From Sphingobacterium sp. (GTDB lineage: Bacteria; Bacteroidota; Bacteroidia; SpSt-205), in contig JAPYWM010000046.1 in NCBI GenBank assembly GCA_028276345.1, forward strand, positions 1-8,562: 8,562 nucleotides of DNA, given 5' to 3'. Both the position numbers and the translations under genes were made by a program. The notes below the pieces were generated by a model. That model saw only the letters and a program-made list of their open reading frames with translations. It did no database searches and was not told the DNA's origin. Shown piece by piece: positions 1 to 5,529 of the stretch; position 1 is the stretch's first letter, and each line of letters opens with the position of its first letter.

Positions 1-113
1 TGCTGGCCTGTCCCGTCCAGTACCAGCTGGTGCGAACCCAGTTTGAGGCCGATGCGCACGCCGATAGGGGGGCCCTCGACCCGCTTCCGAAGGAGCTCCA
101 GCACCTCTCGTAG
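1..113 (-). other. Probable SCP2 sterol-carrier domain, N-terminal part, fused to the acyl-CoA dehydrogenase
   Basis: Residues 405-441 form an amphipathic helix (LREVLELLRKRV) followed by two beta-strand-like segments (GVRIGLKLG and HQLVLDGTG). This is the order expected at the start of an SCP2 fold, where a helix precedes strands ending in a DG turn. SCP2 domains bind fatty acyl-CoAs, sterols and isoprenoid lipids in a hydrophobic tunnel. The segment is cut by the window edge, so the assignment rests on about 37 residues and is tentative. The Ala/Ser-rich stretch before it (encoded at 114-161) looks like a flexible interdomain linker. An alternative is a lineage-specific ACAD tail unrelated to SCP2. 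Confidence 0.55.
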
Positions 114-1325
114 CGACGAGTCCCCATTAGCCGAAGTGGAAGCGGCCGCCGCTGGTGAGGCATAGCTTCTGTCGTCTATGAGGATTTTGGCGAGGATTTC
201 GCGCATGATTTCAGAAGAGCCGCCCCCGATTGTGAGGATACGTACATCCCTATAAGCCCTTGCGACGCGATAGTCTTCAATGTAGCCATATCCCCCAAAC
301 ATCTGGAGACACTCGTAGGCGGCCTTGTTAGCGAGTTCTGTGGCTAAGAGTTTAGCGATGGTGCATTCTTCTACGGCGTAGATGCCGTCGGCGAAGAGTC
401 TACAGGCATGGTAGACGAAGCTTTTGATGGCCTGGGTCTCGGCGTGCAGTTGAGCCATGCGGTGCCGCAGCACCTGGAAGCGGTTGATAGGCCGTCCGAA
501 GGCATGCCGCTGGGCCATGTACTCAAGGGTGTAGTCCATGAGGTGTTCGGTGCCGGCGATGGCACCGATAGCCCCCACGAGCCGTTCCAGCTGGAGGCCC
601 TCCATCAGGTAGAAGAAACCCTTTCCCTCCTCGCCGATGAGGTTTTCAGCGGGCACGCGCACCCGGTCAAAGAATAGCTCTGCCGTATCTGAGGCATGCC
701 AGCCCAGTTTGCGGAGCTTATTGCGGGTGATGCCGGGGCTATCCAGGTCTACTACGAGCAGGGAAATGCCATTCAGGCCCGCATCTGGCTGTGTCTTCAC
801 TACCAGGACGACAAAGTCCCCATAATAGCCATTGGAGATAAAGGTCTTCTGGCCAGATACGACATACCAGTCGCCCTCCCGGATCGCTTTGGTCTGAATG
901 TTAGCCACATCGGAGCCCGCCCCTGGCTCGCTAATCCCAATCGCCGCTATCTTCTCCCCCCGAATGACTGGCGGCAAGTACTTCTGCCTAAGGGATTCGC
1001 TGCCATACTTGTAGATATAAGGCGTGGACATGTACTGGGTTACGAGGGGAATTACCCCGAAGCCCCCCGAGAAAACCCGCGAAACCTCCTCTGTGAAGAC
1101 GACCGTGTAAAAGAAATCCAGGTTTGCGCCGCCATACTCGGGCGGGTAGTGAAAGCCCAAAAACCCTTGCTCGGCAAACTTTCGCCAGAGCTCACGCGGC
1201 ACCTGCTCCTGGGCCTCCCACTGATCAATGTGCGGGAGAACTTCCTTTTCCAGGAACTTTCGCAGGCTTTGTCGAAAGAGTTCGTGCTCTTCCGTAAAGT
1301 AGTAACGGGTCAGGTTGCTATTCAT
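1..1325 (-). CDS. Acyl-CoA dehydrogenase with C-terminal SCP2-like extension (partial, C-terminus beyond left edge)
   Basis: This flavoenzyme introduces an alpha-beta double bond into an acyl-CoA and passes electrons to ETF. There are 441 visible residues with no stop before the edge. Residues 1-385 are a complete ACAD: N-terminal helical domain, the flavin-contacting ISEPGAGSD at 131-139, the FAD-binding arginine in QRHAFG at 272-277, and FGGYG at 343-347. The usual C-terminal catalytic Glu (YEGT motif) is Gly368 here (IGGGSSEIM, 366-374). Glu247 in LERLV sits where isovaleryl-CoA and long-chain ACADs keep their base, so the enzyme should be active and fits branched or longer chains. After an Ala/Ser-rich linker (389-404) the chain continues with what resembles the start of an SCP2 domain. 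The start is the ATG at 1325, which overlaps the upstream synthetase stop as ATGA. A citronellyl-CoA or isovaleryl-CoA dehydrogenase role is inferred from context; the substrate is unknown. Confidence 0.93.
   Translation of the reverse strand, partial: MNSNLTRYYFTEEHELFRQSLRKFLEKEVLPHIDQWEAQEQVPRELWRKFAEQGFLGFHYPPEYGGANLDFFYTVVFTEEVSRVFSGGFGVIPLVTQYMSTPYIYKYGSESLRQKYLPPVIRGEKIAAIGISEPGAGSDVANIQTKAIREGDWYVVSGQKTFISNGYYGDFVVLVVKTQPDAGLNGISLLVVDLDSPGITRNKLRKLGWHASDTAELFFDRVRVPAENLIGEEGKGFFYLMEGLQLERLVGAIGAIAGTEHLMDYTLEYMAQRHAFGRPINRFQVLRHRMAQLHAETQAIKSFVYHACRLFADGIYAVEECTIAKLLATELANKAAYECLQMFGGYGYIEDYRVARAYRDVRILTIGGGSSEIMREILAKILIDDRSYASPAAAASTSANGDSSLREVLELLRKRVEGPPIGVRIGLKLGSHQLVLDGTGQ
1322..1325 (-). 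other. ATGA stop/start overlap, synthetase to acyl-CoA dehydrogenase
   Basis: The TGA stop of the acyl-CoA synthetase (1324-1322) shares two bases with the ATG of the dehydrogenase (1325-1323). No Shine-Dalgarno-like purine run precedes the ATG, so translation probably restarts from the terminating ribosome. Confidence 0.85.
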
Positions 1326-3067
1326 ACGAGTGCAGGTTGTTCTTGTGGTTTATGCCAGATGATTGTTTGCGGGCTGGTGAGCCAGGTTTCATAGAAGGGG
1401 CTGTAGCGCTGGTGGATCTGGTGGCGGCGGACTTTGAGGGTAGGGGTAAGGAGCCCGTTGTCAATGCTCCAAATGTCAGCGAGGAGGACGATGCGGGCGA
1501 TGCGCTGGTAGGTGGGGAGAGGGTGGTTGACGGTTTGCAGAATCTCTAAGAAGGCGGCTTCTACCTGGGGGCGAGGCGTTTTGTGACCCAGCTCGGAGAG
1601 GGTGACCAGGAGGATAGGCTGGGGAAGGGCCAGTCCCACCAGACAAACCTGTTCCATATAAGGCAGCTGGGCGAAAGGCGTCTCCAGGGGCTCTGGCGCT
1701 ACAAAAAGACCTTTGGCGGTCTTGAAGGTGTCTTTGAGGCGACCCGTGATCCGGAGGAAGCCCGCCTCGTCTATCTCGCCGGTATCACCTGTGTGGAGCC
1801 AACCATCCCGAATAACCTCGGCGGTTTTCTCGGGGTCTTTGTAATAGCCGTCCATCACCCAGTCCGCCCACATGAGGATTTCGTTTGTATCGGGGTCTAT
1901 TTTGAGGCGCACTTCTTGGAGGGGTTTTCCGACGGTTCCGGGTTTATTTTGTCCACGGGGCATGACGGTGCAGCCGGCACAATTCTCGGTCATGGCATAA
2001 ACTTCCCGTGGGAGTATACCCAGCTTGTGAAACCAGTCTTTGATAGGGTCGGGCGTGATGGCCCCCCCTGTTAGGGCTACTTGCACCTTGGCCAGACCAA
2101 GCTTTCGGCGAATATAGCCCCTCAGAAGGGCACCCAGTAGCGGAAGCCGCATCAGCCTTTCATAACGTTCCGCTCCCCCCAACCGTTCTAATACGCCCTG
2201 CTGCAAACGCTGCCATATTCTCGGCACCCCAAAAAAGAACGTCGGCTGTGTTTGCTGGATATTCTGCGCAAAAGTATCCACCGACTCCACAAATGAAATA
2301 TGGCCTCCTCTATAGAGAGCCGCCACCTCTACGGCAATGCGTTCGGCAATGTGATTAAGCGGCAGGTAGGATAGAAGACGATAGGTGGGCATCTCAAAAA
2401 TGCCGAAGTCATTGTAGCGGCGCTCATGTTCCATGAAACGGAAGGGACAGCGATAGGATAGCATCACGCCTTTGGGCGTGCCCGTGGTACCGGAGGTATA
2501 CAGGATAGTCCAGAGGTCTTCCAGGGTAGGGCGATAAGCGTCTTGTAAAGGGGGATACTTTTGTAGGAGTGCCTCCCAGCTTTCGCCATCAGAAACCTGA
2601 GAATGACCCGGGTAGGGGGGGAAGTGGATGAGCCGAATGTGCCCTGGTACGACGGAGCGGACCTTTTCCCAGTAACCGGCATCCAGCTTGCCTACAAAGA
2701 GGTGTGTAACCTCGCTTTTTTCCAGAACGGTGCGCAGGTCAGGGGGGGCGAGATTGGCGTAAAAGGGCACAGAGACGGCGCCACGCATGGCAATAGCGAG
2801 GTCTGCGATGACCCAGTGGTAGCAGTTTTTAGAGAGGATGCCGACGAGCGAGCCTTTTTCTACGCCGAGGGCCTGGAGGGCGGTGGCAATACGGCGAGCC
2901 TGGTCGCCGGCCTGCCGCCAGGTTATGGTATGCCAGCGCTTTCCATAAGGCTGCCGCATGAAAACCGCCTCAGGCGTGTTTTTTTCCCAGTAGTAGAATG
3001 CATGCAGATGCGTGATCGGACCGGGTTCTTTCCAGAGACGGGTTTCTATAGGATTTGAGGCCTTCAT
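1322..3067 (-). CDS. Fatty acyl-CoA synthetase (AMP-forming, long-chain type)
   Basis: An adenylate-forming ligase that activates a free carboxylic acid with ATP and CoA; it is probably the entry step that loads the pathway substrate. From the ATG at 3067 it has 581 residues, close to the family norm. Visible motifs are the phosphate-binding YTSGTTGTPKG at 190-200, the aromatic/acyl-pocket motif YAMTEN at 357-362, the ribose-binding aspartate in HTGD at 425-428, the hinge GRLKD at 442-446, and the C-terminal TPTLKVRR at 541-548 with candidate catalytic Lys545. No signal peptide or membrane segment is evident, so it is probably cytosolic or peripheral. An in-frame ATG at 3091 would add eight residues and overlap the SDR gene by 28 nt. 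The 3067 start is preferred because it forms an ATGA junction with the SDR stop, as at two other junctions. It occupies the role AtuH plays in terpene clusters; chain specificity cannot be read here. Confidence 0.93.
   Translation of the reverse strand: MKASNPIETRLWKEPGPITHLHAFYYWEKNTPEAVFMRQPYGKRWHTITWRQAGDQARRIATALQALGVEKGSLVGILSKNCYHWVIADLAIAMRGAVSVPFYANLAPPDLRTVLEKSEVTHLFVGKLDAGYWEKVRSVVPGHIRLIHFPPYPGHSQVSDGESWEALLQKYPPLQDAYRPTLEDLWTILYTSGTTGTPKGVMLSYRCPFRFMEHERRYNDFGIFEMPTYRLLSYLPLNHIAERIAVEVAALYRGGHISFVESVDTFAQNIQQTQPTFFFGVPRIWQRLQQGVLERLGGAERYERLMRLPLLGALLRGYIRRKLGLAKVQVALTGGAITPDPIKDWFHKLGILPREVYAMTENCAGCTVMPRGQNKPGTVGKPLQEVRLKIDPDTNEILMWADWVMDGYYKDPEKTAEVIRDGWLHTGDTGEIDEAGFLRITGRLKDTFKTAKGLFVAPEPLETPFAQLPYMEQVCLVGLALPQPILLVTLSELGHKTPRPQVEAAFLEILQTVNHPLPTYQRIARIVLLADIWSIDNGLLTPTLKVRRHQIHQRYSPFYETWLTSPQTIIWHKPQEQPALV
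3064..3067 (-). other. ATGA stop/start overlap, SDR to synthetase
   Basis: The TGA stop of the SDR (3066-3064) overlaps the ATG at 3067-3065 that opens the acyl-CoA synthetase. This is the main reason for preferring that start over the ATG at 3091. No clear Shine-Dalgarno sequence lies upstream. Confidence 0.7.
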
Positions 3068-3837
3068 ACCAGCGGGAAAAGGTCGCCCCATAAACGCTGC
3101 CCCCCATCAATGTAGATAGTTTCCCCGGTGATGTAAGCTGCGTAAGGCGAGAGGAGGAAGAGAGCCAGGTGCGCTACTTCTTCGGGGGTGCCGAGACGAC
3201 GCAGGGGGATTTTTTCGGTTAGCCCCTGTTTGAGGGCTTCGGGATACTGCGCAAGGCCTGACGAGTCAATGATACCGGGCGCAATAGCATTGACCCGAAT
3301 CCCATAGCGGCTCCACTCCACCGCCAGGGTCTTCGTGAGATTTTCAACGCCGGCTCGAGCCGCACCGGTGTGCAGCATACCCGGAAACCCCCGGTAGATA
3401 TTCGCGATGATACTGAGGATGACACCCTGCCGGGCCGGGAGAAAAAACCGAGTCGCCATTGTATAGGTCATGTTCCATGTGCCGATGAGGTTATTCTGGA
3501 TGACAGCGGAGAAGCCTTTGGGGGTGATGTTCTCAGCAGGGGCGGGGTATTGGCCACCGGCATTATTAACGAGGAGGTGGAGGCCTGCGTAGTGGGTCTG
3601 AATCTGATCGGCGAGAGCGTTGATTTCTTCTAAGTTACGGATGTCGCACCGGAAGGCCTGAGTAGGTCCCAGTTCGGAGAGTGTTTGGAGGGCTCGGTGG
3701 AGCTTTTCTTCATTACGGCCGCAAATGATGACGGTAGCCCCGGCTTTTAGCAAGGCGCTGGCGATGGCGTAGCCGATGCCGCTGCCACCACCGGTGACGA
3801 GGGCTACCTGCCCCTTTAAGGGTGTGCCGGCTAACAT
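3064..3837 (-). CDS. Short-chain dehydrogenase/reductase, enoyl-CoA reductase (PECR/DECR) and AtuG type
   Basis: An NAD(P)-dependent Rossmann enzyme of 257 residues, a normal classical SDR length. TGGGSGIG at 15-22 binds the cofactor, Asp65 contacts adenine, and NNAGG is at 91-95. The catalytic region departs from the textbook Ser/YxxxK: Ser142 is followed by HTGAARAGVENLTK at 156-169, so Lys169 has Glu165 where the YxxxK tyrosine would sit. This HxGAARAG stretch, the following IRVNAIAPG and the SSGLAQYPE segment are typical of peroxisomal trans-2-enoyl-CoA reductase relatives and of SDRs found in liu/atu-type bacterial clusters. It may reduce a 2-enoyl- or dienoyl-CoA, or oxidise a terpenoid alcohol or aldehyde as proposed for AtuG. 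The ATG at 3837, 4 nt after the BKACE stop, is chosen; a TTG at 3918 would overlap BKACE by 77 nt and add residues not expected in the family. Confidence 0.9.
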   Translation of the reverse strand: MLAGTPLKGQVALVTGGGSGIGYAIASALLKAGATVIICGRNEEKLHRALQTLSELGPTQAFRCDIRNLEEINALADQIQTHYAGLHLLVNNAGGQYPAPAENITPKGFSAVIQNNLIGTWNMTYTMATRFFLPARQGVILSIIANIYRGFPGMLHTGAARAGVENLTKTLAVEWSRYGIRVNAIAPGIIDSSGLAQYPEALKQGLTEKIPLRRLGTPEEVAHLALFLLSPYAAYITGETIYIDGGQRLWGDLFPLV

Positions 3838-3841
3838 GACT

Positions 3842-4702
3842 TCAGGTGCGGAGCGGTAAATTAAGCATTTCCCGAGCTTCGGCGATGGTAGCGGGTTCGC
3901 GGCCCAGCATGCGGGCAAATCGCACAGCTGCTTCTACGAGCTTGCCATTGGAGGTGGCCATCTCGCCCTCGGGAAGGTAAAAGTTATCTTCCAGGCCCAC
4001 GCGGATGTGGCCGCCGAGGGTAAGGGCTACAGCAACAAGGGCCCACTGTCTACGGCCTATCCCAATGACCTGCCAGTGACTGCCAGGAGGTACGCTCCGA
4101 GCCTGGTGAACGAGATTTTCCGTCGTGGCTGGGATTCCCCCCATCACCCCCATCACAAAGCTAAATACATAGGGCGGTCGTAGAATGCCCATGTCTATAA
4201 AGGGCGTGGCATTATGGATGTGCCCGCAGTCAAAAGCTTCCATTTCTGGGAGGGTGCCCGCCTCCCTCATGACTTCGAGGAAGTATTGAATATCGCCAAA
4301 GGGATTCTGAAACACGAAGTCATGGTAGAAGCGCTTAGCCTTGGGGGAATAGATGGCGTAGTTCATGGAACCCATATTGAGGGCGGCCATGTCGGGTTTG
4401 AGGGCTCTGATGTGGTGGATGCGTTCCTCACGGGGGAGGCCCACGGCGCCCGTGGAAAAGTTAACGATAACGTCGGGGGTTCGTTTGCGTACTTCTTCGT
4501 AAATCTGCCGATAGGTTTCCACATCGAAAGCGGGGAGGCCGTTGGGCTGGCGAGCATGGATATGGAGAATGGCAGCGCCTGCTTCTACGGCGCGGCGGCC
4601 CTCCTCAGCGATCTCTTCGGGGGTATAGGGGATGTAAGGACACTGGTCTCGGGTGGCGAGGACGCCTGTCAGCGCGGCTGTGATGACGACTTTATCACGC
4701 AT
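3842..4702 (-). CDS. Beta-keto acid cleavage enzyme (BKACE, DUF849; Kce-like)
   Basis: A Zn-dependent TIM-barrel enzyme. The family condenses a beta-keto acid with acetyl-CoA and splits it to acetoacetate plus a new acyl-CoA, as in 3-keto-5-aminohexanoate cleavage during lysine fermentation. The product is 286 residues, normal for the family. Zinc ligands are visible as HIH (His47, His49) and Glu238 of GLEDN. Compared from memory with the Cloacimonas Kce enzyme, the catalytic residues appear kept: Ser83 in NFSTG, Glu155, Arg217 in GIGRR and Asp239. The Glu14 of Kce that binds the substrate amine is Leu15 here, suggesting an uncharged, probably hydrophobic substrate. The ATG at 4702 lies 11 nt after the hydratase stop. 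A TTG at 4729 would add nine residues and overlap the hydratase, and is less likely. In this operon it could follow a glutaryl-CoA-type lyase; the actual keto acid is unknown. Confidence 0.93.
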   Translation of the reverse strand: MRDKVVITAALTGVLATRDQCPYIPYTPEEIAEEGRRAVEAGAAILHIHARQPNGLPAFDVETYRQIYEEVRKRTPDVIVNFSTGAVGLPREERIHHIRALKPDMAALNMGSMNYAIYSPKAKRFYHDFVFQNPFGDIQYFLEVMREAGTLPEMEAFDCGHIHNATPFIDMGILRPPYVFSFVMGVMGGIPATTENLVHQARSVPPGSHWQVIGIGRRQWALVAVALTLGGHIRVGLEDNFYLPEGEMATSNGKLVEAAVRFARMLGREPATIAEAREMLNLPLRT

Positions 4703-4713
4703 GGTGAATGGGT

Positions 4714-5529
4714 TTATTTTCCTTTCCAAATAGGTTTGCGCTTTTCACGGAAGGCGAGGAGGCCTTCTTGGAAGTCTTCGGTCTGAACGAGTTTGAGGAG
4801 TTCGGCGTAGAGGTCTTCATGGGTGAGGCGGCTCAGCTGGTGGTAAGCAGCGATGCCCCGCTGGTGGGCCAGGGGGGCGCCTTCCCGCAGCTGGACAATG
4901 AGCTGGTCCGCAGCAGGATATACTTCCTCCGGTGTATTTACCAGGTGTGTGACAATCCCCCAGGGGGCGAGCTCGGCTGCTGTCCGAGTCTCTGCCAGCA
5001 GGCACCAGGAGAGGGCCATACGGGCAGGCATAAAAGCCGATAAGGCCTTCATTACCTGAAACGGAAAGAGCCCCCGACGCACTTCTGGCAGGGAGAAGCG
5101 CGTGCTGCGAGCCGCCACGACGAAAGTCGCCCCGGTGATAAGCAACATCCCCCCTGCCACGACATCGCCGGTAACCTCCGCAATGAGCGGCCGGGTCAGA
5201 AGCGGGAAAAGCGCATGCAAGACTATCGGTCGGGCGGAGGGGGGGACGGTGGAGCCGGTTTCGGTCTGCCCGCCCAGCGCTTGCAGGTCTGCCCCTGCGC
5301 AAAATACCTCCCCGGCGGCTCGGAGGCGAATAAATCTAATGCCAGGCTGGGTTTCTGCCCAGGTTAAGCCATAGGCTAATTCGTTGAGGAGGGTGGGGCT
5401 AAGCACATTCCGACGGGCGGGATTCTGAAGGGTCAGGATCAGGGTGTCGCCTTCTACGGACCACGCCACCTGTGCCCAGACAAAATTTTCCAGTGCCTCT
5501 ATGCGGGGAAAGTATTCCTGCAGGCTCAT
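4714..5529 (-). CDS. Enoyl-CoA hydratase/isomerase family protein, probable methylglutaconyl- or isohexenylglutaconyl-CoA hydratase
   Basis: A 271-residue crotonase-fold protein. Oxyanion-hole segments are FCAGADL at 76-82 and GDVVAGG at 121-127; the C-terminus ends in the typical EKRKPIWKGK. Glu149 in the LPEVRRGLFPF segment matches the first catalytic Glu of rat mitochondrial enoyl-CoA hydratase. The position of the second Glu appears to be Ser174 by manual alignment, a change compatible with LiuC/AtuE-like hydratases but also with other crotonase activities. Placement directly after the biotin carboxylase gene, with an ATGA overlap, argues for hydration of the carboxylated product (a 3-alkylglutaconyl-CoA) to a 3-hydroxy-3-alkylglutaryl-CoA. 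The first ~25 residues extend beyond the usual hydratase start, but the ATG at 5529 is the only start consistent with the overlap. Hydratase function is likely; exact substrate is inferred. Confidence 0.88.
   Translation of the reverse strand: MSLQEYFPRIEALENFVWAQVAWSVEGDTLILTLQNPARRNVLSPTLLNELAYGLTWAETQPGIRFIRLRAAGEVFCAGADLQALGGQTETGSTVPPSARPIVLHALFPLLTRPLIAEVTGDVVAGGMLLITGATFVVAARSTRFSLPEVRRGLFPFQVMKALSAFMPARMALSWCLLAETRTAAELAPWGIVTHLVNTPEEVYPAADQLIVQLREGAPLAHQRGIAAYHQLSRLTHEDLYAELLKLVQTEDFQEGLLAFREKRKPIWKGK
5526..5529 (-). other. ATGA stop/start overlap, biotin carboxylase to hydratase
   Basis: The TGA stop of the biotin carboxylase subunit (5528-5526) overlaps the hydratase ATG (5529-5527). 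No Shine-Dalgarno-like sequence is seen before the ATG, which points to translational coupling. Confidence 0.85.

Noticed and set aside
696..1394. 232-codon open frame on the plus strand opposite the acyl-CoA dehydrogenase
   Set aside because: It lies antisense to a motif-rich ACAD and its translation shows no family features.
1583..2074. 163-codon plus-strand open frame opposite the acyl-CoA synthetase
   Set aside because: It is a shadow of the synthetase, which has all its adenylation motifs in the minus-strand frame.
3838..3918. Upstream TTG start for the SDR (27 extra residues)
   Set aside because: It would overlap BKACE by 77 nt and add residues not expected in the family; the ATG at 3837 sits 4 nt after the BKACE stop.
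4703..4729. Upstream TTG start for BKACE (9 extra residues)
   Set aside because: It needs a rare start codon and overlaps the hydratase; the ATG at 4702 gives the usual N-terminus just before the first barrel strand.
4817..5302. 161-codon minus-strand frame inside the hydratase gene
   Set aside because: It is out of frame with the hydratase, Arg/Pro/Gly-rich and without recognisable motifs; the hydratase frame is intact.
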